Shown here piece by piece: positions 29,793 to 37,905 of a DNA stretch of 64,000 bases. This DNA comes from Bacteroidaceae bacterium (GTDB lineage: Bacteria > Bacteroidota > Bacteroidia > Bacteroidales > Bacteroidaceae). A program made the translations under genes and the position numbers. The notes under the pieces were generated by a model. That model saw only the letters and a list, made by a program, of their open reading frames with translations. It did no database searches and had not been told where the DNA came from. The stretch spans positions 62,001 to 126,000 of the forward strand of contig JAFWYF010000010.1 of NCBI GenBank assembly GCA_017522785.1, in the 5' to 3' direction. Within the stretch, counting starts at the first letter, position 1. Every line of letters begins with the position of its first letter.

Positions 29793-30416
29793 ATGAACAC
29801 AATCTTCGGCATAGACAATTTACTCAACAAATTACAAGGAGAAGGAACCCTTTTCTGGGATACATTCTTTTCTACCTATTCAAATATCTATATATGGATA
29901 CCAATGTTGTTTGTGCTGTTTTGCATACTCATAAAAAACAATACAATAAAGAATTTTATGCTTGTTATAGGTATATTATTCTTTATTGTCATACTAAGTG
30001 AATTCGCTGTAACACCTCTCTTGGAGTTCCTTTCAGGAAACAATTCGTGGAATTTAAATGTAATATCGAGCCACACAACAGATATTTTGAGCATAGTGCT
30101 GTTCATCTCCTATATAATTAAGAAAAAGTCGCTTACCACATCACTATTGCTTTGGACTGTTTTAAATATCTATTCAGGAATATATCTTAATGAATTTTCT
30201 TCGAGAGATATAACATTATCTGTAATTTTTGGTATTGCAATTGGAATAATGGCATCGCTATTGTATAAGTTTATTCGTAAAAAACAGCGTAGCGCAAATC
30301 GCGATTGGATTTCAACCCAATACACAAAAAGCGGTTACCTTGTTTCCGATGTACACTTTTTGCTTGTTATGTTGTACGGCACAATAGCCCTTGTCCCTAT
30401 TATTTCGTTTCTGTAA
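29793..30416 (+). CDS. PAP2-like membrane protein with degenerate catalytic motifs
   Basis: 207 residues, at least five membrane helices, 12 bases after batE. The layout resembles type 2 phosphatidic acid phosphatase proteins of Bacteroidetes: a loop with ISSHTTDIL where active enzymes have PSSHA, and YSGIYLNEFSSRD where they have SRIYLGxHYPGD. The Lys and Arg-Pro of motif 1 are missing, the Arg of motif 3 is Gly and its His is Phe; only the SSH core and the final Asp remain. If the relation is right, this is a non-catalytic relative. The C-terminal part (NRDWISTQYTKSGYLVSDVH) is polar. The alternative is an unrelated operon-specific membrane protein. Confidence 0.55.
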   Translation: MNTIFGIDNLLNKLQGEGTLFWDTFFSTYSNIYIWIPMLFVLFCILIKNNTIKNFMLVIGILFFIVILSEFAVTPLLEFLSGNNSWNLNVISSHTTDILSIVLFISYIIKKKSLTTSLLLWTVLNIYSGIYLNEFSSRDITLSVIFGIAIGIMASLLYKFIRKKQRSANRDWISTQYTKSGYLVSDVHFLLVMLYGTIALVPIISFL

Positions 30417-30421
30417 GCAGT

Positions 30422-30919
30422 TCAATAGAGTTCAAGGAATTCGAATGTGTTTCCTATGCCATCCAAATAGCGCATAAATTCCTCTTGTGAAATAACAACC
30501 GTAGCACGATTATCGTTTGGATGAAAACTTAGTGAATGTTGGCTCTGCAAATTCTTATCGAGGAACAGATGGACATGATTTTCGGTATCATTTATTAAGC
30601 CAAACGGAGAAACAGAGCCGGGTTGCAACCCTAAATAGCGCTCCATGCGCTGTGGCGATGCAAATGACAATTTTCCCTGATGCAACCTATGTTCAAGGTC
30701 GTGTATATCCAAATCATACTCACAATCAAGTACCACTAAATAGTGTCTGTTTCCTTTGTGATTTCTAAAAAATAGGTTCTTGCAATGTTTGGAGCCATCA
30801 GCACGCCACTGTGTACGAGCAATCTCAATTGTAGGTGCCTCATTGTGAGTATACCAACTATATTTTATCTCCTTACTATCGAGGTAGGACAACACCTTAT
30901 CTATTCTTTCGTTCTCCAT
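30422..30919 (-). CDS. YbaK/ProX-type prolyl-tRNA deacylase domain protein
   Basis: Free-standing editing domain of the YbaK/ProRS-INS superfamily, which removes wrong amino acids (Ala or Cys) from tRNA-Pro. The 165-residue form starts at the ATG at 30919; ten extra codons upstream are rejected because the -7 box at 30939-30946 would leave no leader. Visible are APTIEIARTQW, the GSKHCKNLFFRNHKG segment with the conserved Lys, and ERYLGLQPGSVSPFGLINDT, which is the family core (GxxPxGL type). It converges with the PAP2-like gene, whose end is five bases away. Confidence 0.88.
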   Translation of the reverse strand: MENERIDKVLSYLDSKEIKYSWYTHNEAPTIEIARTQWRADGSKHCKNLFFRNHKGNRHYLVVLDCEYDLDIHDLEHRLHQGKLSFASPQRMERYLGLQPGSVSPFGLINDTENHVHLFLDKNLQSQHSLSFHPNDNRATVVISQEEFMRYLDGIGNTFEFLELY

Positions 30920-30938
30920 AATATTTCTGTTTCTGTTG

Positions 30939-30946
30939 CGAATATA
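30939..30946 (-). promoter_or_regulatory. -7 box for the prolyl-tRNA deacylase gene
   Basis: CGAATATA on the plus strand reads TATATTCG on the minus strand; start near 30933, about 14 bases before the ATG at 30919. No clear -33 element. Confidence 0.45.
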
Positions 30947-31022
30947 CAACTAATTTCAGAATGTCCGAAGCATACAGCAAACATCTCTTTGCCGGCGACC
31001 AACAAAGTCTTTCTAAACTTTC

Positions 31023-31102
31023 TAATATTTAAATTTAAATATTATTATTATAATAAATTAAAAATATTTACGAATATTATTACAACCTTTGTGCTATCTT
31101 TG
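31023..31102 (+). promoter_or_regulatory. -7 box and AT palindrome before the M16 protease
   Basis: TATCTTTG at 31095-31102 is a perfect -7 box; no TTTG at the right distance. A 22-base A/T-only palindrome (31023-31044) lies about 50 bases upstream. Given its composition it may be chance. Leader to the ATG at 31158 is about 50 bases. Confidence 0.5.
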
Positions 31103-31157
31103 CAGAATAAATTGCACATAGGGAATAGAGCGACAATAATATACAACATAAAATTAT

Positions 31158-33974
31158 ATGAAACACAATCATTTTAAAACAACACTATTGCTTTTGTTGG
31201 CACTATGCATTTCAATACCGACAATGGCAAAAAGCAACGATGGCAAAGACCTTCCGGTAGACCCGTCGTTCAGAATTGGTAAACTTAAGAACGGATTGAC
31301 ATATTACATCCGTCATAATGCACGTCCCGAGAACAAGGCCGACTTCTACATAGCACAGAAAGTTGGTTCAATACAGGAAGAGGAGCATCAGCGTGGTCTT
31401 GCCCATTTCCTCGAGCACATGTGCTTCAACGGTACAGAGAAGTTCCCCGGAGACAGACTAAAGAACTACCTCGAGAACATTGGTGTAAAGTTTGGTGTAA
31501 ACCTGAACGCATATACAGCCATCGATGAAACTGTATATAACATTAACAATGTTCCTGTAAATGTAGAGGGAGCTATCGATTCATGTTTATGGATTCTTCA
31601 CGACTGGGCCGATGGTTTGTTGTTGGATGACAAAGAGATTGACAAGGAGCGTGGTGTCATTCACGAGGAATGGCGTCAGAGAAACACTGTTAGCATGAGA
31701 ATGATGGAGCAAGTGCTTCCTCAAATGTATCCTAACAGTCGCTACGGTGCTCGTTTGCCCATTGGTATTATGTCGGTGGTTGATAATTTCCCCTATCAGG
31801 CACTACGCGACTACTACGAAAAATGGTATCGTCCCGACCTTCAAGGTATAATGATTGTTGGAGATATCGATGTCGATAAGATGGAGAAAAAAATAAAAAA
31901 GATATTCTCTAAGATTAAAAAGGCAAAGAACCCCGCAGAGCGTGTCTATTTCCCTGTAGAGGATAATAAAGAGATGATTTTTGCACAAGCATTGGACAAA
32001 GAGCAACAAAACTACTCGTTGTCTATAATGTACAAGCACGATGCAACACCCCGCGAACTACGCAACACCAAAGAACACATCTACACCTCTCTTTGCCGTA
32101 GCTTTGCTACACAAATGCTCAACCAGCGCTTCTCGGAGCTACTAATGAACAACCCGCCTTTCTTGTCGGCTCGTGTAGGCTATTCATCATTCATGGTGGC
32201 AAACACAAAAGATGCATTTAGTATCTCAATGGGATGCAAACCCGAACGTATATGGGAAGCAATACCCGTTGTTCTTACCGAGGTTGAACGCGCAAAACGC
32301 TATGGCTTTACTGCATCTGAGTTGGAGCGTGTTAAAGCAGCCAGCCTTGCCGGCATAGAGAGTTGGTATGCCGAGCGTAACAACCGCGAGAACAACTACT
32401 ACGTGGAAAATAGTGTAAGACACTTCCTCGACAACAGTAGCATGATGGCACCTGAAGTCGACTATAAATTGGCAAAAGAACACATACAGGCTGTTACACT
32501 AGAAGAGATTAACGCTGTTATTCCTTCGCTCATGCGCAACGAGAATATAGTAGTAACATCGTATGCTCCCGAGAAAGAAGGGGCAAAATATCCCGGAAAG
32601 AACGACTTGGAGATGTTGCTAAAGAGCATTTCTCAAGCACAAATAGATGAATATGTAGACAACGCCAATGATGCACCTCTTCTTGCATCTGTTCCCGAAG
32701 GAAAGAAGATTGTCAAGAGTGAAAATGGCAAATGGGGCGAAACAGTTTGGACATTTGAGAGTGGAGTGAAAGTAGTTGTTAAACCAACCGATTTCCAAGC
32801 AGAGCAGGTTATCCTATCGGGCTTCAGTCGTGGTGGAACAAACCGTTATCCCGATAGCGACAACATAAATATTTCTGTAATGAAATCTGTTGTAGCAAAC
32901 GGTGGTTTAGGAGAATTCGATGCAATATCACTTGGTAAGAAACTGGCAGGAAGCACAGCTACAGCGCAAGTGTGGGCAACAGACATATTCGATAGAGCAG
33001 AGGCAGGTTGCGCTCCCAAAGATTTGGAGACAATGTTCCAATTGCTCTATCTCAGCTTCACTGCAAGTCGCAAAGACACAACTGCATTCAACACCTACAC
33101 AAGCAGAATGCGTAACTCTTTGAGAGACAGAAACCTCGACCCCAACACAGCCCTTGGCGACACATTGAAAGTTGCCATGTTCAACAACCACCCACGTGCA
33201 AAAACTATCTTAGCAGAAGATGTAGACAAGATAAATTACGACAGAATACTCGAGATGCATAGAGACCGTTTTGCCGATGTTAGCGACTTCACATTCATCA
33301 TCATTGGAAATGTCAATTTAGAAACATTGAAACCAATGGTTGAGAAATATATCGGTGCATTGCCCGCAAACGGACGTATCGAAAGCATTGTAGATGATGG
33401 AGTTGATATTCGTAAGGGAATCTATCGCAACAACTTCAAGAACAAGATGGAAACTCCCACCGGCACAGAAATCATCATCTATTCCGGCGATATGGAGGGT
33501 ACACAACGCAATGCAATACTCATGAGTTTCCTCGACCAAATACTGAACATCGTGTACACCGAGGAGGTTCGCGAGAAAGAGGGTGGCACCTACGGTGTTG
33601 GTGTTGGTGGCTCAGTAAGTAAATATCCCAAAGGCGAGTATCGTCTATCTGTTCAATTCCAGATGGCACCCGAGCGTCGCGAGGAACTTACAGCTATAAT
33701 TGAGAATGAGCTGGTTAAAATGTCAAATGAAGGCCCCAAAGAGGAGCACATAGAAAAAGTACGCAGCTACATTGTTAAATCGTTCGAAGAGGCACAAGAC
33801 AAGAACGCATCATGGCTTACATGGCTCTACAAATATCACTTTGACAACGAAGACACACGTAGCAACTATGTAGAACTTGTAAACAGTATTACCAAAGAGG
33901 ATATTCGTCTTTTCCTTAAAGGTATTTTGGAACAAGGAAATATGATAGAGGTTAGTATGGTTCCACAAGATTAA
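31158..33974 (+). CDS. M16 family zinc protease
   Basis: A 938-residue pitrilysin/insulinase-type metalloprotease with signal peptide (residues 1-24, ending TMAK). The zinc-binding inverted motif is HFLEH at 83-87, with the third ligand Glu downstream in the DKERGVIHEEW helix. The two-repeat structure typical of M16B is seen: the catalytic half first and a second half from about residue 525 whose HxxEH counterpart is missing, with the substrate-binding EEVREKEGGTYGVGVGGSVS motif near 806. Bacteroidetes members act in the periplasm and degrade peptides; substrate unknown. It is a monocistronic unit with a promoter and a terminator. Confidence 0.92.
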   Translation: MKHNHFKTTLLLLLALCISIPTMAKSNDGKDLPVDPSFRIGKLKNGLTYYIRHNARPENKADFYIAQKVGSIQEEEHQRGLAHFLEHMCFNGTEKFPGDRLKNYLENIGVKFGVNLNAYTAIDETVYNINNVPVNVEGAIDSCLWILHDWADGLLLDDKEIDKERGVIHEEWRQRNTVSMRMMEQVLPQMYPNSRYGARLPIGIMSVVDNFPYQALRDYYEKWYRPDLQGIMIVGDIDVDKMEKKIKKIFSKIKKAKNPAERVYFPVEDNKEMIFAQALDKEQQNYSLSIMYKHDATPRELRNTKEHIYTSLCRSFATQMLNQRFSELLMNNPPFLSARVGYSSFMVANTKDAFSISMGCKPERIWEAIPVVLTEVERAKRYGFTASELERVKAASLAGIESWYAERNNRENNYYVENSVRHFLDNSSMMAPEVDYKLAKEHIQAVTLEEINAVIPSLMRNENIVVTSYAPEKEGAKYPGKNDLEMLLKSISQAQIDEYVDNANDAPLLASVPEGKKIVKSENGKWGETVWTFESGVKVVVKPTDFQAEQVILSGFSRGGTNRYPDSDNINISVMKSVVANGGLGEFDAISLGKKLAGSTATAQVWATDIFDRAEAGCAPKDLETMFQLLYLSFTASRKDTTAFNTYTSRMRNSLRDRNLDPNTALGDTLKVAMFNNHPRAKTILAEDVDKINYDRILEMHRDRFADVSDFTFIIIGNVNLETLKPMVEKYIGALPANGRIESIVDDGVDIRKGIYRNNFKNKMETPTGTEIIIYSGDMEGTQRNAILMSFLDQILNIVYTEEVREKEGGTYGVGVGGSVSKYPKGEYRLSVQFQMAPERREELTAIIENELVKMSNEGPKEEHIEKVRSYIVKSFEEAQDKNASWLTWLYKYHFDNEDTRSNYVELVNSITKEDIRLFLKGILEQGNMIEVSMVPQD

Positions 33975-33998
33975 AGAATAGATAATTATATTATTAAA

Positions 33999-34027
33999 AG
34001 AGGCTGACGAAAAAATCGTCAGCCTCT
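33999..34027 (+). terminator. Rho-independent terminator
   Basis: AGAGGCTGACGA (33999-34010), five A in the loop, TCGTCAGCCTCT (34016-34027), then CTATTTT, 25 bases after the M16 gene. Confidence 0.85.
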
Positions 34028-34071
34028 CTATTTTAAATATTAATCTTCTCCTTTCTTCATATCTGTAATCG

Positions 34072-34359
34072 TTATTTTACATTCTTAAGTATAAGATTTA
34101 GCATAATGTTATATGTTGATTCTATAACTTTATGAGGATGTATGTCGCTATTTCGCATTATTATGTATACAATAGTGCAAACACTTAATAGCAACCACCA
34201 ACCATATACCTCTTTCATCGATGACATCATAGCCTGACCACTTACTATGCCAATCAGGTTGCTTGCATGAATGTGAGTTATTGATACTGCCGGTATTGTC
34301 GAAAAGATTTTTCTTGCGAACGTTTTTGCTTTTCGTGTAAAGGAAGAACTATATGCTCT
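34072..34359 (-). pseudogene. MFS permease C-terminal remnant
   Basis: On the minus strand a 95-codon frame runs from a TGA at 34360-34362 to the TAA at 34072-34074. It has no early start codon (the first ATGs are at about codon 44), so it would not be called as an ORF of reasonable size. The text is convincing membrane protein: KTFARKIFSTIPAVSITHIH, then ASNLIGIVSGQAMMSSMKEV, YGWWLLLSVCTIVYIIM and a polar tail. This looks like the last membrane helices of a 14-helix MFS drug exporter of the kind found in Bacteroidetes tolC-emrA-MFS operons. The rest of the gene is missing. The identification is from memory of the family, so moderate. Confidence 0.55.
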
Positions 34360-34426
34360 TCATATGCAAATGATACAACCTTTTATTTTGTACATCAAAA
34401 TTGTCAGAAATATTTTCGGAAAAGTA

Positions 34427-34468
34427 TATAATTGGGACAAACTATCAAAATAGTTTGTCCCAATTATA
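34427..34468 (-). terminator. Strong hairpin downstream of the agmatine operon
   Basis: A perfect 18-bp stem (TATAATTGGGACAAACTA, 34427-34444, and its complement 34451-34468) with a six-base loop, about 80 bases beyond the aguB stop on the minus strand. It may end the agu transcript. It could also be a relic flanking the MFS fragment. Confidence 0.7.
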
Positions 34469-34545
34469 TGTATTATTTCAGAGGTTAATTATTTTTTTAA
34501 TATAAAGCTATCTGATATAAACAACCTGTTTACCTCATTTGCTAT

Positions 34546-35442
34546 TCAAAATTTCTCTTCATCAAGAAATCGCTTTGTAATTCCGTTGTATTCCTCTATT
34601 CTACGGTCGCGCAGGAACGGCCACCATTGACGTACCGATTCGCTACGTGCGATGCTCACCTCCACAACAGCATTTTGTTCTTCTTCGCCAAAGTGTGCAA
34701 GAAATTCTCCTTGTGGCCCGGCAATGAAACTATGTCCCCAGAACTGAATACCGTTGGTCATTCCCGATGGGTCGGTCTCGTGTCCGCAACGATTTACTGC
34801 AATTACAGGTATACCGTTTGCTACGGCATGTCCACGTTGCACAGTTTGCCATGCTCCCAACTGACGCTCCTGCTCCTCTTTTGTGTCGCTGCTTTCCCAA
34901 CCAATAGCAGTGGGATAAATTAACAGGTCGGCACCACGCAATGCCATCAAACGTGCTCCTTCGGGGTACCATTGGTCCCAACAAACTTGTACGCCAAGCG
35001 TTCCTAATGATGTTTTTATTGGACGAAATCCAATGTCGCCGGGAGTAAAATAGAATTTCTCGTAGTAGGCAGGATCGTCGGGAATATGCATCTTGCGATA
35101 TTTACCGGCTATACTACCGTCGCTGTCGAATACAACTGCTGTATTGTGATAGAGCCCTTTGGCGCGTGCCTCGAAAAGCGATGTAACAAGCACCACCTTA
35201 CATTCAGCGGCAATTTTGCTGTAAAACTCGGTAGAAGGGCCGGGTATTGGCTCTGCCAATGAGAAATTATGGGTGCTTTCTACCTGACAAAAATAGAGTG
35301 AATTGTGTAACTCTTGCAGTACAACCAATTCTGCTCCCTGCGATGCAACATTGCGTATGTTATTTGCCAGTTTCTCTTTGTTCTTTTCAACATCGGCACT
35401 ATTGCTCTGCTGTATTATACCTATTTTAATTGTATTTTTCAT
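34546..35442 (-). CDS. aguB: N-carbamoylputrescine amidase
   Basis: Carbon-nitrogen hydrolase that converts N-carbamoylputrescine to putrescine, CO2 and ammonia. The 298-residue nitrilase-fold protein has the triad Glu44 (VLQELH), Lys117 (GKYRKMHIPD) and Cys154 (GVQVCWDQWYPE). The LYHNTAVVFDSDGS segment and length are typical for AguB. It lies 19 bases after the agmatine deiminase gene, which makes its substrate, supporting the assignment over other nitrilase-superfamily amidases. Confidence 0.94.
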   Translation of the reverse strand: MKNTIKIGIIQQSNSADVEKNKEKLANNIRNVASQGAELVVLQELHNSLYFCQVESTHNFSLAEPIPGPSTEFYSKIAAECKVVLVTSLFEARAKGLYHNTAVVFDSDGSIAGKYRKMHIPDDPAYYEKFYFTPGDIGFRPIKTSLGTLGVQVCWDQWYPEGARLMALRGADLLIYPTAIGWESSDTKEEQERQLGAWQTVQRGHAVANGIPVIAVNRCGHETDPSGMTNGIQFWGHSFIAGPQGEFLAHFGEEEQNAVVEVSIARSESVRQWWPFLRDRRIEEYNGITKRFLDEEKF

Positions 35443-35461
35443 TTGCTATACAACTTGAATT

Positions 35462-36502
35462 TTAATATTTTTCGATACATGGATACTGCATTGTTACGCA
35501 ATGAAGAGAACCATGTTGTTTAATTAATGCTCGACAATCTATTCCTACAATCTCGTACGATGGAAAGGCCTTTGCAAGCACTTCTGCAGCCAAACTGTCG
35601 TTTTGAGGTTGTGAATATGTTGGGTAGAGAACACATTTGTTCATTATCAGAAAGTTTGCGTATGTTGCAGGCAAACGTTCTCCATCTTCATCGAATATGG
35701 GAGTGGGCGAGGGTAAAGGCAACAAGCGATATGGTGCTCCCTCTTCAGTTCGGAATGTTGCAAGTTGTGCTTCCATAGCCTGTATGTCGGCAAATTGCTC
35801 ATCATCGACATCGTTGCATTGTACATAAACAATTGTGTCGTTTGGTGCAAAACGTGCAATGGTGTCTACATGCCCGTCGGTGTCATCTCCTATTAGGTTG
35901 CCATGGTCGAGCCAGAGAACACGCTTCACATGCAACATATTCTTTAGACGCTGTTCTATTTGCTCTTTTGTGAGTGGTTGATTACGATGTGGAGCAAGCA
36001 GGCATTGAGAGGTTGTGAGCAAAGTTCCTTTGCCATCGCTCTCAATGGAGCCGCCTTCGAGTACAAGACTCAGGCAATCTTCGTATTCACCTTTCACAAC
36101 TCCTGCATCATACAATTTGTTGTTTATGGCATTGTCCAATTCGGCAGGGAATTTGCGTCCCCAACCATTGAAACAGAAATCGAGGTAGTGGGGTACTGTG
36201 TCTCCCAAAAGTGTAATAAAACCATGGTCTCGTGCCCATGTGTCGTTTGTCTCACACTCGAATAAACGTATGTTGCTCAAATTGAGTCTCTCCTTTTCGA
36301 ATAGTTGCTTAACTTTTTCGGTGTCGGGTGCAACGACAAGCAGTCGGCATCTGATGCTTATAGCTTTTGCCAATTGCAGAAAACACTCTTCAACCTCTTG
36401 CAACATGTAGACCCAATCGCTCTTTTCGTGTGGCCATGTCAATTGTATAAATTGCTGACGATGCCATTCGGCCGGTAAAAAAAGTTCTCGTCTTTGTTCC
36501 AT
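35462..36502 (-). CDS. aguA: Agmatine deiminase
   Basis: Hydrolyses agmatine to N-carbamoylputrescine and ammonia; 346 residues with the pentein fold of peptidyl-arginine-deiminase-like enzymes. The nucleophile is probably Cys335 in HGSLHCVTMQYP near the C terminus. Also visible are TNDTWARDHGFITL, FNGWGRKF, VLEGGSIESDGKGTLLTTSQ and LDHGNLIGDDTDGHVDTIAR, all marks of the family. It follows the DUF2148 gene by three bases and precedes aguB, so the three form one operon for the arginine-agmatine-putrescine route. No arginine decarboxylase is in the window. Confidence 0.95.
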   Translation of the reverse strand: MEQRRELFLPAEWHRQQFIQLTWPHEKSDWVYMLQEVEECFLQLAKAISIRCRLLVVAPDTEKVKQLFEKERLNLSNIRLFECETNDTWARDHGFITLLGDTVPHYLDFCFNGWGRKFPAELDNAINNKLYDAGVVKGEYEDCLSLVLEGGSIESDGKGTLLTTSQCLLAPHRNQPLTKEQIEQRLKNMLHVKRVLWLDHGNLIGDDTDGHVDTIARFAPNDTIVYVQCNDVDDEQFADIQAMEAQLATFRTEEGAPYRLLPLPSPTPIFDEDGERLPATYANFLIMNKCVLYPTYSQPQNDSLAAEVLAKAFPSYEIVGIDCRALIKQHGSLHCVTMQYPCIEKY

Positions 36503-36505
36503 AGT

Positions 36506-37027
36506 CTATTTTCTATCGAAGAATGGGTTTTTAGAGCTTGCACTAACAGGAATGGCTATTATGTATTTGCATTGTGTCATCCATCCTAATTTGTAGGCAG
36601 CATATCCGGCAGAATACATCACACGAGTATCGAGCATTAAATCGGCCGCCTTTGCACATGCCGAGCCAATAGCAATGCCAACATCGATAGTGTTCATTGT
36701 ACAGGGGACACCTTCGCCACGTAAATCGCAATTATCTGAACCGCAATATGCACAGTTGAGCCCCATTGCCATCTCGCGCGAACCAATCAATAGAATTGCT
36801 TCAGCCGAGAGAATATTTTCGGCATCACGTATCATGCCTGCGCGGTTGCGTTGCTCGCCCAATTGTCTCAGTGCATTGCTAAGCGCCGCAATGTCGTCAT
36901 CGGTAACAAGCACAACCTCTAAAATATCTGTACCACGTGCTTTGGGAGCTGTACGCGCTGCAACCATCATTTGTTTAGCCATCTCTATAACTTGCTGATG
37001 GCGTATTTCACGTTCGTCGTAAATCAT
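36506..37027 (-). CDS. DUF2148 ferredoxin-domain protein
   Basis: A 173-residue member of DUF2148. The cysteines in MGLNCAYCGSDNCDL and VPCTMN plus the later Cys in IGSACAKAADL are in the pattern thought to bind an Fe-S centre. The N-terminal helix ends with the RTAPKARGTDI signature. It is the first gene of the aguA-aguB operon, with three bases to aguA. DUF2148 has no known role in polyamine metabolism; whether it serves the operon or only shares its promoter is open. Confidence 0.85.
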   Translation of the reverse strand: MIYDEREIRHQQVIEMAKQMMVAARTAPKARGTDILEVVLVTDDDIAALSNALRQLGEQRNRAGMIRDAENILSAEAILLIGSREMAMGLNCAYCGSDNCDLRGEGVPCTMNTIDVGIAIGSACAKAADLMLDTRVMYSAGYAAYKLGWMTQCKYIIAIPVSASSKNPFFDRK

Positions 37028-37034
37028 AATTGTG

Positions 37035-37085
37035 ATATTTGCTATTTAAATAGCAAATATATAATAAACGAGCGAATTTTGCAAA
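37035..37085 (-). promoter_or_regulatory. Promoter and 26-base palindromic operator candidate of the agmatine operon
   Basis: On the minus strand TTTG (37082-37085), a 20-base spacer and TATATTTG (37054-37061) form a consensus promoter. The -7 box overlaps a perfect 13+13 palindrome at 37035-37060 (ATATTTGCTATTT and complement), which also covers the expected start site near 37047. The palindrome ends seven bases before the DUF2148 start codon (first base 37027). A repressor bound there would block transcription; the regulator is not in the neighbourhood. Confidence 0.65.
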
Positions 37086-37207
37086 AACGGGCGAGTAAAT
37101 CCGTTTCAACATCTGTTGTTTTACATTTTTTTCAAGTATTCGTCTCCTTTTAGTTTATAAATATATTATTCTTTCAAATGCAGTCCTGTTTTTCACTGTT
37201 TTTTTTG

Positions 37208-37215
37208 TATTTTCG
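37208..37215 (+). promoter_or_regulatory. -7 box for the fetAB-type operon
   Basis: TATTTTCG at 37208-37215, about 40 bases before the ATG at 37255. The -33 position reads CCTG, a poor match. Confidence 0.4.
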
Positions 37216-37254
37216 CAACGTAATACCAATTTAATGAAATAATGCGTTAACAGC

Positions 37255-37905
37255 ATGAACGAGACATTGTACATAGATAACATAGTTGTTGCGTATGATG
37301 ATAAAACCATTATACACAATTTCTCTTTGCAGGTTGGCAAAGGGGAAACTATTGCTGTTACAGGTGCTTCGGGGTGTGGAAAAAGTTCTTTGCTAAAAGC
37401 AATCTTGGGAATAGTTCCTATAAAGGCGGGAAATATTAATCTATCGGGAATGGAACTTTCTGCACATAATATATATGCTTTTCGCAAAAAGACAGCCTAC
37501 CTGCCACAAGAACTTACTTTTCCTTGCGAATGGGTACACGAAATGATTGCACTCACTTTTGGAATTAAGGCAAATCGTGGTAAAGAAAACAGAAAACTAT
37601 TACATACCTATCTAAACAAACTTTCTTTGGATAGTGATATCTGCGAAAAACGCCTTTCTGAAATTTCGGGTGGTCAGCGTCAGCGCATAATGATTGCTGT
37701 TGCCGCGCTCACTAATAAAGATTTTATATTGCTCGACGAACCAACATCGGCACTCGACAAAGAATCGGCAAGAAAGGTACTCGATTTCTTAAACTCATTA
37801 GATAACAAGCCCGGTATTATTGCTGTAACACACGATGCAGAGTTCGCATCACATTGCAGTAGGGTAGTAGATATCTCAAAATATATGTACAATGGGAACA
37901 ATTGA
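37255..37905 (+). CDS. fetA: ABC transporter ATP-binding protein, FetA type
   Basis: A 216-residue ABC ATPase: Walker A GASGCGKS (about residues 37-44), Q loop YLPQELTFP, signature ISGGQRQRIMIA, Walker B FILLDEPTSALD and the H loop VTHD. It is short, as FetA (YbbL) proteins are. The last 14 bases overlap the UPF0014 permease gene, which defines the E. coli FetAB pair that exports iron and protects from peroxide. The transported metal is inferred from that pairing. Confidence 0.85.
   Translation: MNETLYIDNIVVAYDDKTIIHNFSLQVGKGETIAVTGASGCGKSSLLKAILGIVPIKAGNINLSGMELSAHNIYAFRKKTAYLPQELTFPCEWVHEMIALTFGIKANRGKENRKLLHTYLNKLSLDSDICEKRLSEISGGQRQRIMIAVAALTNKDFILLDEPTSALDKESARKVLDFLNSLDNKPGIIAVTHDAEFASHCSRVVDISKYMYNGNN

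Noticed and set aside
31023-31044. 22-base palindrome as an operator of the M16 gene
   Set aside because: It consists only of A and T in a very AT-rich stretch, so chance is a good explanation; kept only as a note with the promoter.
34030-34545. Insertion sequence next to the MFS fragment
   Set aside because: No transposase-like frame, target duplication or terminal repeats could be found around it.
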